Source of the DNA: Phycisphaerae bacterium | GTDB taxonomy: Bacteria; Planctomycetota; Phycisphaerae; SM23-33 | Direction of reading: 5' to 3' | NCBI GenBank assembly: GCA_016782885.1 | Contig: JADHXQ010000012.1 | Coordinates: 1-63,088, forward strand | Length of the DNA: 63,088 bases | Shown: one piece after another, positions 44,055 to 53,371 of the stretch | Layout of the letters: each line of letters begins with the position of its first letter | Position numbering within the stretch: position 1 is the stretch's first letter | Notes under the pieces: generated by a model | The model's database searches: none | Told to the model about the DNA's origin: nothing | What the model saw: the letters and a program-made list of their open reading frames with translations, nothing else | Program-made: the position numbers and the translations under genes

Positions 44055-45674
44055 CTACCAGGATGTCAGGCGGCGGCTGCAAGCGAGTTGGTCCAGCCCG
44101 TGCTGGTGAGCCTTCATGCGGTTGCGTTCATGGTGGAGTTTCTTTTGCAGGGCTTCTCTGTCCTGCTTGGTGTCGGCGTCTTTGATGGCCTGGCGGATCC
44201 TATCGATGTTCTTCTTCGCCCGCGCCTTGTATTCGAGCAGTTCGGTGCGCCTGGCTGCACGCATGTCCCGGATGTCCTCGGCGTCGACGTCTTTGAGGTA
44301 GTCTTTCAACTTCTTCTTCAGCGTTTTGGTTTTTTCGGGCATGGATTTTGACAGGTCGTCTTTCTCGCCGATGTCTTTGGCGAGATTGAACAGGCGCACT
44401 TCGCCGGTGTTGAGATGCATCATCAACTTGAAGTCTCCGAGGCGAATGGCGGTCATGGGGGTACCGGCGTACCATGGAAAATGGAAGACAAACGCGTCGG
44501 TTCCGCGTTTTACTTTGCCTTTTTCGGGGTCGGAAAACAGCGGGCGGAGGCTCCCGCCGTCCAGTCCCTCGCCAAGCGGTTTGGTATTACCGATCAGGTC
44601 GGCGACGGTGGGGTAGATGTCCCACCCGGCGATTGGCTGGTTGCACCAGGTCCCGGGTTTTACGCCCGGTCCGCAGATGACGGTTGGCACGCGGAGTCCG
44701 CCTTCCCAGAGTTGGGCCTTACCGCCCCTCAGTGGAGCATTTCCACGGAATCCGCCGCCATTGTCGGACGTGAAGATCACGTATGTGTTATCGTCGAGGC
44801 CCAACTCGCGGATCTTGTCGAGGACCATTCCCAGGCCCGTGTCGAGGTCCTCGATCATCGCCGCGTACAGCGGGGCCCAGGCGTTTCGTTTCGGCGGCGG
44901 GTTTTCGTAGTCCTTCTTGTTACATTTTTTTCCCCGCGGGGCTTTGCGGTATTTCTCGATGGTTTCGCTCCTGGCGTAGTGCTGCACGTGGAGGGCGTAA
45001 TGGGATATCTGCATGAAGAACGGTCGGGAGGCCCTGGTGCATTTTTCCATAAAGGCGGTCGCGCGTTTGGTGATGCTGAATATCCGTTTGGGATCGTCGG
45101 GCGGTAGACCCTTGCCCTCCTTCTTCGATAACCAGTCACCGTCGCCGTTGTTGGTGTTACCGTCCGTCACGTCGTAGCCCGAATGCTGGGGCGACCGCGG
45201 CGGGAAACCCCACTTGCCGAAGTGCGCCGTGACGTAGTTGCTGTCGGCGGCTTTGATCATCTGCGGAAGGGCGACTTCCTTTTTGCAGTCGATATAGCGA
45301 CACTTGGCCAGTATGTCGTGGATCACCGTCTGCTTCAGCCTCGCCGGTGTCTTTCCGAACTGGATGCTTCCGCGCGAGGGCGTGCATACCGGCGCCGGCG
45401 AGTAGGCGTTTGAGAAGATCATCCCGCGTTTGGCCATCCGGGCAAGGGCGGGGGTTTGGTAGAAATCGCTCTTTGTTTCCGGTCTGCCGGGCATCATCTG
45501 CAGGGAAGTGTCCGTCCAGCCCAGGTCGTCGGTAAGGACGAGGATTACGTTGGGTGGGGTCTTTACGCTCGGAAGTCCGGCGCCGGCAAACCTCGAGACC
45601 GCCAAAGCTGCAACCGACACCCCCGATAACTTGAGCGCCTCGCGGCGCGTTAACCACGAATTTGTTCGTCTCAC
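44055..45674 (-). CDS. Tat-exported type I sulfatase (CTPSR, variant motif)
   Basis: 539 aa. Tat-like signal with TRREALK (about 9-15); metal ligands in VLTDDLGW (Asp49, Asp50); formylglycine motif CTPSR with Cys97. The motif continues GSIQFGKTP, so the usual Thr-Gly of LLTGxxP is replaced by Phe-Gly. FGKWG and FTSDNGGGFRGN give further active-site parts. The C-terminal 80 residues are charged and helical (KNIDRIRQAIKDADTKQDRE), an extension not needed for activity. Start is GTG with AAGGAG upstream. It lies 88 bases downstream of a small lipoprotein gene and probably shares its promoter. Confidence 0.93.
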   Translation of the reverse strand: MRRTNSWLTRREALKLSGVSVAALAVSRFAGAGLPSVKTPPNVILVLTDDLGWTDTSLQMMPGRPETKSDFYQTPALARMAKRGMIFSNAYSPAPVCTPSRGSIQFGKTPARLKQTVIHDILAKCRYIDCKKEVALPQMIKAADSNYVTAHFGKWGFPPRSPQHSGYDVTDGNTNNGDGDWLSKKEGKGLPPDDPKRIFSITKRATAFMEKCTRASRPFFMQISHYALHVQHYARSETIEKYRKAPRGKKCNKKDYENPPPKRNAWAPLYAAMIEDLDTGLGMVLDKIRELGLDDNTYVIFTSDNGGGFRGNAPLRGGKAQLWEGGLRVPTVICGPGVKPGTWCNQPIAGWDIYPTVADLIGNTKPLGEGLDGGSLRPLFSDPEKGKVKRGTDAFVFHFPWYAGTPMTAIRLGDFKLMMHLNTGEVRLFNLAKDIGEKDDLSKSMPEKTKTLKKKLKDYLKDVDAEDIRDMRAARRTELLEYKARAKKNIDRIRQAIKDADTKQDREALQKKLHHERNRMKAHQHGLDQLACSRRLTSW

Positions 45675-45762
45675 CGTCTTGTACTCCTTACCTGAACGTC
45701 TTCCTGGTCACCGGCCTCGCCGGCCGGCTTGAGTTGCAGTTACTTTCAGTCCAACTAAGTGT

Positions 45763-46122
45763 TTACTTCCGTTTGAACCCGACTACCCGTTTCTCGGGTA
45801 TCGCTTCGAGCGTCCGCTCGAATCCGGTGGGTCGTCCGGACCTGGTCGTCGGCGGTGCGTGTCGCTGATATGTGTTACTGTTACTGTCGATTCGCCACCA
45901 CCCGAGGACGTTCCGCCCGTCGGTGGTGACGAGAGTTCCATAACCCAACTCGGTCATCGAGGAACTTGCCGCGGGGATGGGCGGAATTTTCGGGATATCG
46001 GGAATGCGGATATCCGCACGCGGGTTAAAACACCCGGTCAGCACGATCAACCCCGGAACGAGACACGCCAGTGCAACTGCTGCTGAAGATGCGAATTGCC
46101 TTTTTATGCAGTTTCGCTTCAT
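45763..46122 (-). CDS. Small proline-rich lipoprotein, function unknown
   Basis: 119 aa with lipoprotein signal (lipobox VLTGC, Cys31), then a short Pro/Ile-rich stretch (IPDIPKIPPIPAASSS) and about 65 residues with ELGYGTLVTTDGRNVLGWWRID. No family is recognised. AAGGAG lies about ten bases before the ATG. It is first in the long minus-strand block that runs to 28728. Confidence 0.65.
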   Translation of the reverse strand: MKRNCIKRQFASSAAVALACLVPGLIVLTGCFNPRADIRIPDIPKIPPIPAASSSMTELGYGTLVTTDGRNVLGWWRIDSNSNTYQRHAPPTTRSGRPTGFERTLEAIPEKRVVGFKRK

Positions 46123-46189
46123 GTGCCCGCTGCTCCTTCCCGATGTCTATCGATCAGTGGTTTCATATTTTCATCTCGACCTGAACCTG

Positions 46190-46218
46190 ATTATACGGTA
46201 TTTGTGGGGACGAAGCAA
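46190..46218 (-). promoter_or_regulatory. Promoter of the long minus-strand block
   Basis: On the minus strand TTGCTT (46218-46213) and a perfect TATAAT (46195-46190) are 17 bases apart, 68 bases before the lipoprotein start. It lies in the 148-base divergent region shared with the sulfatase at 46271. Confidence 0.5.
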
Positions 46219-46270
46219 TGGTGTCTTGCCCGCCTGGCGTACAAAGAAACTCTACAAGGAGACTCTTACC

Positions 46271-47833
46271 ATGAAGCGTCGTGATTTTCTCAAGACCCTA
46301 TCGGTAGGCGCTGCTTTTGCGGCGGCTGGACGAATCGCCCCGGGGGCTCCCGCCGCCAAGGCCAAACGCCCCAACATTGTTGTGATCCTGACCGATGATA
46401 TGGGGTTCTCCGACCTCGGATGCTACGGCGGCGAGATCGAGACGCCCAATCTCGACGCCCTTGCCGCAAACGGCGTGAGATTCACCGAGTTTTACGGAAC
46501 GGCCCGCTGCTGGCCTACGCGGGCCACGCTGATGAGCGGGAGATACAGCAACTCGTTGGGCGCCTCGCAGGTGTCGATCGCACAGGTGCTCAAACCGGTT
46601 GGGTATCAGACGGCGATGGTGGGCAAGTGGCATTTGTCCAGGGACGGGAAGAAGAACGGGCCGATGCAACGCGGGTTCGATGACTTCTACGGTACGATTA
46701 CCGGCGCCGGATCGTTCTATGACCCGATGACGCTGACGCGCGGGACCGAGCCTGCCGAGCCCGACGGAGACGACTACTACTACACCGACAAGATCGGAGC
46801 CGAAGCCGTCCGCCAGATCGAAAATTTCGCTAAGTCCGACAAACCGTTCTTCCAGTACGTGGCGTTCACCGCGGCGCACTGGCCCCTGCATGCACCGGAG
46901 AAGACCACGAAAAAGTATCTCGAGCGCTACAAGACCGGGTGGGAGAAGATGCGGGCGGACCGGTACAAACGGATGCTGAAGATGGGTGTGATCGACGCCA
47001 AACGCTGGCCTCTGCCCCAGCGCGAGAAAATCGTCAAGGACTGGGATACGATCGATCACAAGGAGTGGCGAATTCGCAATATGGCCGTCTACGCGGCGAT
47101 GGTGGACCATATGGACCAGGCCGTCGGGCAGATCGTAAAGGCACTCAAGAGGACCAACCGTCTCGACGACACGCTGATCATCTACACAAACGATAACGGC
47201 GCGTGTCCCGAGCACCTGCACGGGAATGGATGGAACACCGCCACCAACGTTATCGCCAAGGCCAAAGCAGAGGGCAAGAAGATCAGCGTGGGCGATAATT
47301 TTGACGTGCCCACCGGCGGGCCTTATACGTATCACAGCGTCGGGCACAACTGGGCCAACGCACAGAACACGCCCCTGCGCAGATACAAGATGAACGTACA
47401 CGAGGGCGGGGCGTGCGTACCGTGCATCATGCACTGGCCCGGGGGGCTGAAGATCAAGAAGGGTTCCATCACCGATCAGCGCGGGCACATGGTCGATATC
47501 ATGTCCACCTGCATCGATCTGGCCGGGGCGAAGTATCCCGAAAAGTTCGACGGAAAGGACATCCAGCCGAACGAGGGAACGTCACTCGTGCCGGCCATCG
47601 AAGGCGGAAAGCAGGACCACGATCGCCCCTACTATTTCAATCACGCCGGAACCCGAGCGGTAATAAAAGGCGACTGGAAAGTCGTCGCCGAAGGGCGCCG
47701 CCCCTGGGAACTTCACAACATCACCAAAGAGAAGACCGAGATAACGAACCTCGCGGACAAGATGCCCGAAAAAGTCAAAGAACTGGTCGCACTTTGGGAA
47801 GCGAGATTCGGAAAGATCAAGAAGAAAAAGTAG
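46271..47833 (+). CDS. Tat-exported arylsulfatase-like sulfatase (CWPTR)
   Basis: 520 aa. Tat motif KRRDFLK; metal ligands in ILTDDMGFSDLGCYG (Asp42, Asp43); formylglycine motif CWPTRATLMSG with Cys80, where Thr replaces the common Ser and the bulky Trp follows Cys; then MVGKWHLS and YTNDNGACPEHL. Family segments such as QYVAFTAAHWPLHAPE place it among arylsulfatase A-like enzymes. AAGGAG lies ten bases before the ATG. A longer in-frame start upstream (45977) runs through the promoter region and lacks a signal, so it is rejected. It is divergent from the minus-strand block and is followed after 165 bases by the beta-helix gene. Confidence 0.94.
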   Translation: MKRRDFLKTLSVGAAFAAAGRIAPGAPAAKAKRPNIVVILTDDMGFSDLGCYGGEIETPNLDALAANGVRFTEFYGTARCWPTRATLMSGRYSNSLGASQVSIAQVLKPVGYQTAMVGKWHLSRDGKKNGPMQRGFDDFYGTITGAGSFYDPMTLTRGTEPAEPDGDDYYYTDKIGAEAVRQIENFAKSDKPFFQYVAFTAAHWPLHAPEKTTKKYLERYKTGWEKMRADRYKRMLKMGVIDAKRWPLPQREKIVKDWDTIDHKEWRIRNMAVYAAMVDHMDQAVGQIVKALKRTNRLDDTLIIYTNDNGACPEHLHGNGWNTATNVIAKAKAEGKKISVGDNFDVPTGGPYTYHSVGHNWANAQNTPLRRYKMNVHEGGACVPCIMHWPGGLKIKKGSITDQRGHMVDIMSTCIDLAGAKYPEKFDGKDIQPNEGTSLVPAIEGGKQDHDRPYYFNHAGTRAVIKGDWKVVAEGRRPWELHNITKEKTEITNLADKMPEKVKELVALWEARFGKIKKKK

Positions 47834-47998
47834 AACAGGCGATGTCACAAATGGTTCACAGGTTGGCGCGGGACCCTGCGGTCTTGAATCGGCGAATATC
47901 CAGCGCCCGCGGGTTCGCTGATTTGTCTTAACGCGTGTGATTGAAAAGAGTTAGCTGGCGATCCTTGGCGTTAGATGGTAATGATGCGGAGACGATCT

Positions 47999-49237
47999 AT
48001 GAAACATGTGCTGAAAGCGGCGATGGTGGTTGTCTTTTTTATGGCCTGGGCCGGGCCCGTTCTTGGCGCCGACATCACGGTCCGTGATGCGAAGAAATTG
48101 CGGGATGAGTTGCGCCGCGTTCGCCCCGGCGATACCATTACGCTGGCGCCGGGAAACTATGGTAATGGGATCTGGATCGAGAAGGTCAATGGCACGAAGA
48201 AAAAGCCCATAATTATCACGGGCGCCGATGAGCGGAACCCGCCGGTATTCGCGGGCGGAAATGAAGCCATACACCTGGTCGACTGCAACTACGTCGTGTT
48301 GCGCAACATTAAGGTTTCCGGCTGCAGGGGAAACGGTATCAACGCTGACGATGGAGGCAGTTACGATACGCCGTCAAGGGGCATTGTATTCGAGAACATC
48401 ACCATCGAGGATATCGGCCCGGCGGGCAATCGGGATGGACTGAAGCTTTCGGGCCTGGACAATTTCGTGGTCAGAAACTGCAAGTTATCCGGATGGGGCG
48501 GTTCGGCGATCGACATGGTTGGATGTCACGACGGCGTTATCGAAAAGTGTCAGTTTGTCGGCAAGAAGGGGTTTTCCCAGTCTACCGGGATTCAGGCGAA
48601 GGGCGGCAGCGAGAACATCCTGATTAAGCGGAACTTCTTCAAGAACGCCGGCGGCCGAGCGATCAATCTGGGCGGGAGCACGGGGCTGAAGTACTTTCGC
48701 CCGAAGCTGCGGGACTACGAGGCCAGGGGTGTCGAGGTAGCCGGTAACCATTTCGTCGGCAGCATGGCGCCTATCGCATATGTCACTTCGATCGATTGCG
48801 TGGTCCGTCGGAACACCATCATCGGTCCGGAGAAATGGGTGATGCGAATTCTACAGGAACAGCCCACCGACAAATTCAAACCGTGCCAGAAGGGGATATT
48901 CGAAAACAATTTGATCGTTTTTGACAGGCGTGTGAGGACATTTGTCAATGTCGGGCGGAACACCAAACCCGAAACATTCTCCTTTCGCAGGAACGCCTGG
49001 TTTTGCAGCGACGGCGAGCGTCGCCCATCACTGCCTTCAAAAGAGATCGAGGGCGTCTACCAGATCGATCCCAAACTGGTGAACGCCGAGACCCCCGAAA
49101 TGAAGGTGGGATCCAGGGATCCGCGCCTGCGGGATGTCGGCGCTCATGCCTTTGAAGCGAAGGACGCGGTTATGGCGCCCGCAACACGGATCATCAAACC
49201 GGATGTTTCAACAAATACCGACAAGCGGCGCCGCTGA
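47999..49237 (+). CDS. Secreted right-handed parallel beta-helix protein
   Basis: 412 aa with signal peptide (MKHVLKAAMVVVFFMAWAGPVLG). From about 30 to 330 it has parallel beta-helix rungs (LRNIKVSGCRGNGINADDGG; FVVRNCKLSGWGGSAIDMVG; ILIKRNFFKNAGGRAINLGG). The first part, LRDELRRVRPGDTITLAPGNYGNGIWIE, is typical of PL6-like alginate/chondroitin lyase-type and related helix proteins. Catalytic residues cannot be assigned, so lyase activity is possible but not shown. GGAG seven bases upstream selects the ATG at 47999 over ATGs at 47975-47984. Expected to be periplasmic or outside the cell. Confidence 0.82.
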   Translation: MKHVLKAAMVVVFFMAWAGPVLGADITVRDAKKLRDELRRVRPGDTITLAPGNYGNGIWIEKVNGTKKKPIIITGADERNPPVFAGGNEAIHLVDCNYVVLRNIKVSGCRGNGINADDGGSYDTPSRGIVFENITIEDIGPAGNRDGLKLSGLDNFVVRNCKLSGWGGSAIDMVGCHDGVIEKCQFVGKKGFSQSTGIQAKGGSENILIKRNFFKNAGGRAINLGGSTGLKYFRPKLRDYEARGVEVAGNHFVGSMAPIAYVTSIDCVVRRNTIIGPEKWVMRILQEQPTDKFKPCQKGIFENNLIVFDRRVRTFVNVGRNTKPETFSFRRNAWFCSDGERRPSLPSKEIEGVYQIDPKLVNAETPEMKVGSRDPRLRDVGAHAFEAKDAVMAPATRIIKPDVSTNTDKRRR

Positions 49238-49402
49238 GTTTTAACGTTAGCACGATCCACCAACCACCATTTCACGCCTTTTTTCCTCCAAATGTTCACA
49301 TGCGTAACGGTTTTGCCCCAAGCTGGTGTCGAAGCACCACTGGGGATTATCGACCTGCTGTCGCTACTCAGGCGCAGGTTTTTGCGCGGTGATTGCGCCC
49401 AG

Positions 49403-52400
49403 TTAGGTGCGGTATGAGGCACGCTTACGCCGCCGCGTCAGAACTATGCTTCCGAGAACAAGAAGCCCCAGCGTCGCCGGCTCGGGAACTGCTGAAATCA
49501 CCGGATACGAGTCCCCATCCAGGCAGGCTATCGCAACGTTCTCGGTTTCCGGCGTGAAGCCCATGGTGTCCAGCATTGCGACGTAGTCGGCGATGGCGTC
49601 GACCGGAGCGTCTCCTAGGATCGTCAGCACCCGGTCGGGGTCCCCGGGGGAGATAAAGCCTCTGAGGGTCAGGCCGAGAAGAGACGTTATATCCACTTCG
49701 CCCGAGCCCGAGATACTGTGGGCAAACAGATTGATCGGGCTATCCGATTTGATGGTCAGGATCGTATCCGCGGCGACGATCAGTTCGCCAAAAGTTGCTG
49801 AAGTTGCATCACCAAGGTCAAGGACAGTGTGCTCGACCACGATGATGTCCATTTCGGGCATGTCGGTATCCGATCCGCCCGAGTCGATCGTAACCACACC
49901 GCCCTGGAGCGTCAGTTCGCGAAGCGGATTATTGAGCAGGTTGTCTCCCTTAATACCGAACAAGTGGTCGGGATCGACACTAATGACCGGTTCGGTGCCA
50001 ATAGTCAGGCTCTCGGCGACAGTTATCGGATATGTCGCACTGACCACGCCGGACGAAACAGTCAATCGATCCGTGCCGATCAGACCGACACCATTGTTCG
50101 TCAGCAGGCCGCCGGTGACGTTGATTTCTTCAGCAACCAGGACGCTGTTAACGTCAAGGATTCCCCCGACAACGACATTCGCATCGTCGGTCACCAGCAG
50201 CGTACCGTCGACCTGCAACGTACCGGCATTGACGTACGTATCGCCCATGAAACTGCTGATGCCCTCGAGGATTACTTTGCCCGCGCCGGTCTTGGTCAGT
50301 GTCCCCAAGCCCGTCTGCCCGTCGGCAGTGTCGATGCCCTTTGAAAATATGACCGTCCCTCCGTCCTCGGCCAGCAGATCTACGACTTTTCCCGTTGCAG
50401 CCCCGGATGTGCCAACGATCACCTGCCCGCTGAAGCCTGACGTCCCGGTCCCGGACGTGCCAATCGTCGCTTTACCGTTGCCGGAAGGAATAGTGATGTC
50501 GCGCGAAATCGAAACCGGCGCGCTGGTCAGCAATGCAACGTCGGCGGTTCCGCCGTCGGCTCCGAGCAGTACGTAAGCGCTCTGGTCGCCTTGGCCCAGA
50601 GCGTTGGCATGACCGAGCAGAAGCGTTCCCTCGGCGATTATCGTTCCGCTGACATATGTATTGTTGCCGGTGAACTCCAGCGTGCCGTCACCGCTTTTCA
50701 GCAGGTCGGTGAGCGTTCCGTTATTGGCGTCCGAATCGCTGAATACGATACCCGAAATGCGGGAGATGTCAGTGGTGGAGTTGGGGTTGTCGATAGCGCG
50801 AATCTCGCGAGCATTGTATGACCCCGGTGAAATCCCCAGACCGTAGTTGTCGACCAGGTCCACGCGAGCGTCGGCGTTCGGCGAGCCCAGGATCAGTGCA
50901 TATCCACTGGCGATGAAGGAGGGGTCCTCCCAGACGATGTCGCTGGCGCCAAGACCGTTGAGGTCGACGATGACGTTTGCGCCGACGGCCGCAAATCCGC
51001 CGCTACCGCGATCGTGCTTGCTGAGCGTCGGTAGCGGCAGGCCCGTTACTCTCGTCCAACTGATCCGCCCGGGCCCGCTGGGCGTACCGAAGTCGAGGTG
51101 GCGGTTGAACGTGCCCCCGCCGGTGATTTCCAGCACGCCTCCGCGAAATTCGAGCACTCCGGGCCCGAGCCCCACGCCGTGCGCGGTCCGCAGTTGTCCT
51201 TCGTTGATCGTGGTCGTACCGCTGTAAGTATTCGCTGTTCCGAGAATCAGCGCCCCGGCCCCGGACTTGATCAATGCTCCGCTGCCGGTGATCGGAGCGC
51301 TGATGGTAAGGTCGGCCTGTTGGACATATACATGCTGGGCGGCGCTGGTCAGAAGCCCGCCTGTTCCACCTCCGGTATTTCGGATCGTGAAGTCTTCGGT
51401 TCCGGTCAGCAGGATCGCGGGGGTCTGGAGATTTCCGGTTCCGGTCAGGTCGAGACTTTGCGAGGCTGATGGGGCGATCTTCAGGCTCGCAACGGTCTTG
51501 CTGGCGCTGATAACCGCGCCGCCGGTCAGGAGGGCGTTGTCGTTGCTTCCGGCAGCGGCGAATGCGATGGTGCTTACAGCCTTGACGCCCGTAGCTGCGT
51601 CGTACGTGGCGAAATCCGAACCGTTGACGGTGGCCCATCCGACCGAGCCTCCGTCGTTCAATAGTCCGTTGGCCGACATTGACGGCGCCGCTGTCAGCAT
51701 AATCCGGGGCGCATTGCCCGCGGAGCCCAGAGCCATCGCTCCAGAGCCGTCCCGGGCGGAAAAATCTACAGTCGCGCGACCACTGTCTCGCGTGATGCCT
51801 GCGAAAGTGAGCACAGTAGCGGCCGATGCGCCCGCATTGTGCGTTATCTGAACGCTCAATGCGCCCGAACGCGCGTTGGGTGGGGTTGTGGTATTTGTGC
51901 CCAGTTGGATGAAGCCGACGGTTTCGCTTGAACCGCCGACGTTTCCGATCAATACGAACGTTCCGCCTCCGCGAGTTTCGACCGAGCCGGTGTCTTCGAA
52001 TCGATCGCCCAGGTTTGCGACGGAATTGTCCAGCGTAAACGTTCCGCCGTTTATGTTGAGGTTCGCCTCGATGCCCGTTATCGACGCCGCACCGGACAGC
52101 TTCAATCCCGCCCCGTCGAACACGCTGACGGTGTTGCTGACATTGGTCGTTCCGCTGAGCGTCTGGGTGGCATTTCCGCGAACGGCCAGGTCGCCGTTGC
52201 TGCTGTACGTTCCGACGGTACCGCCGTTAGACGTGGCGAGATTGCTGACCGTACCCGAGAAGACCGCGTCAGCCAGTGCGAAGATCATCAGGTCGTGCCC
52301 GCTGCCGCCATCCGAATTGGTAGTCGTAGTTGCCGCCACGATCTCGCCGGCCCCGGGCGACGCCGAAACCCACCGTCCGGTTCGCAGTTCCGAGGCTCCG

Positions 52401-53371
52401 CCGTCGACGTTGTCTCCGCTGCCTCCGATTGACAGCGTCGCGGCGCCGGCGATCGGGTCGAATGTGATGGCGTTCATCCGCAGGGCTTTGGGCCCGGCGT
52501 CGTTGTTATTATTGAACCGCATAACCCCGCCTTCAATGGTGACCCCTCCGGCGAACATGTTGTTTACCGCGTCCAGTCGCAGCGTGCCGGGACCGGATTT
52601 TACCAGCCTGCCCGTACCGTTGAGGTGCCCGCAAATGGTCAGCCCGGTATTACTGCTGTTTTGAATATCGAATATCCCGCCGGCGCTGCCGATATTGAAG
52701 TCGCGCGTTTCGGCGGCCTTCAGCGAACTCGACCCGGTGACCAGCAGCGCGGCGCCGTCGAGGTTAACCCCTGAGGTCGGGTCGCCGAGTTGTTCGTCAT
52801 CGTCGACGCTGACCGTTCCGCCCAGGACCGCAAGCCCCGAGAACGTGTTGACGCCCGAAAGCACCAGCTTACCGTCGCCATCCTTGGTCAGCCCCGCGCT
52901 GCCTGCGAGGGGTGCGTCGATGGTGGCGGTGTCGGCTGTGTTGGTGACGGTTATTGTGCTCGCATCGGCCAGGGTAAGCTCGCTTCCCGAAAGCACATAT
53001 CCGCTGACGTCAAACCGCAGGCTGCGGGCCGTGACCGGCGAACTGATGCTTATAGCCCCGGCAGTGACGCCGAAGACCGTGTCGTGCGGCGTGGCGCCGG
53101 TGTTGTATGCCTGGGTGGCTGAACCGTTCCACCAGTTGGAGTTCGTCGGGCTCCAAGTATCGCTGCCTCCGGCGGGATTGGGCGCCGCTGCGCCATTGGC
53201 GTCCCATTCAAGCAGATCGCCCCGCGCAGCGCTCGATGCATACAGCATGACCAGCAGCGCGACCGTTACCAGCGGTGCGAAGCTGAATCGCCTGACGGGA
53301 TTCCGTTCTGATAATTGCATTCTTGCGGTGTCTTGTGAGCGAGTCCTCTCGAAACGAACATAAGCCTTCAT
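49403..53371 (-). CDS. PEP-CTERM protein with autotransporter-type beta-strand repeats
   Basis: 1322 aa from the ATG at 53371, which overlaps the stop of the gene before (ATGA); starts at 53389 and 53320 (MQLSERN, directly at the signal peptide) are alternatives. Signal helix FAPLVTVALLVMLYASSAARG. The bulk is repeated passenger-associated beta-strand units (for example LTKDGDGKLVLSGVNTFSGL, LIKSGAGALILGTANTYSGT, LTKTGAGKVILEG), forming a long beta-helix. It ends with PEP-CTERM sorting: VPEPATLGLLVLGSIVL and a basic RRRKR tail. Exosortase would cleave it and release it to the surface; no exosortase gene lies in the window. No autotransporter barrel is present. Likely an adhesin or sheath protein. 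Confidence 0.9.
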   Translation of the reverse strand: MKAYVRFERTRSQDTARMQLSERNPVRRFSFAPLVTVALLVMLYASSAARGDLLEWDANGAAAPNPAGGSDTWSPTNSNWWNGSATQAYNTGATPHDTVFGVTAGAISISSPVTARSLRFDVSGYVLSGSELTLADASTITVTNTADTATIDAPLAGSAGLTKDGDGKLVLSGVNTFSGLAVLGGTVSVDDDEQLGDPTSGVNLDGAALLVTGSSSLKAAETRDFNIGSAGGIFDIQNSSNTGLTICGHLNGTGRLVKSGPGTLRLDAVNNMFAGGVTIEGGVMRFNNNNDAGPKALRMNAITFDPIAGAATLSIGGSGDNVDGGASELRTGRWVSASPGAGEIVAATTTTNSDGGSGHDLMIFALADAVFSGTVSNLATSNGGTVGTYSSNGDLAVRGNATQTLSGTTNVSNTVSVFDGAGLKLSGAASITGIEANLNINGGTFTLDNSVANLGDRFEDTGSVETRGGGTFVLIGNVGGSSETVGFIQLGTNTTTPPNARSGALSVQITHNAGASAATVLTFAGITRDSGRATVDFSARDGSGAMALGSAGNAPRIMLTAAPSMSANGLLNDGGSVGWATVNGSDFATYDAATGVKAVSTIAFAAAGSNDNALLTGGAVISASKTVASLKIAPSASQSLDLTGTGNLQTPAILLTGTEDFTIRNTGGGTGGLLTSAAQHVYVQQADLTISAPITGSGALIKSGAGALILGTANTYSGTTTINEGQLRTAHGVGLGPGVLEFRGGVLEITGGGTFNRHLDFGTPSGPGRISWTRVTGLPLPTLSKHDRGSGGFAAVGANVIVDLNGLGASDIVWEDPSFIASGYALILGSPNADARVDLVDNYGLGISPGSYNAREIRAIDNPNSTTDISRISGIVFSDSDANNGTLTDLLKSGDGTLEFTGNNTYVSGTIIAEGTLLLGHANALGQGDQSAYVLLGADGGTADVALLTSAPVSISRDITIPSGNGKATIGTSGTGTSGFSGQVIVGTSGAATGKVVDLLAEDGGTVIFSKGIDTADGQTGLGTLTKTGAGKVILEGISSFMGDTYVNAGTLQVDGTLLVTDDANVVVGGILDVNSVLVAEEINVTGGLLTNNGVGLIGTDRLTVSSGVVSATYPITVAESLTIGTEPVISVDPDHLFGIKGDNLLNNPLRELTLQGGVVTIDSGGSDTDMPEMDIIVVEHTVLDLGDATSATFGELIVAADTILTIKSDSPINLFAHSISGSGEVDITSLLGLTLRGFISPGDPDRVLTILGDAPVDAIADYVAMLDTMGFTPETENVAIACLDGDSYPVISAVPEPATLGLLVLGSIVLTRRRKRASYRT

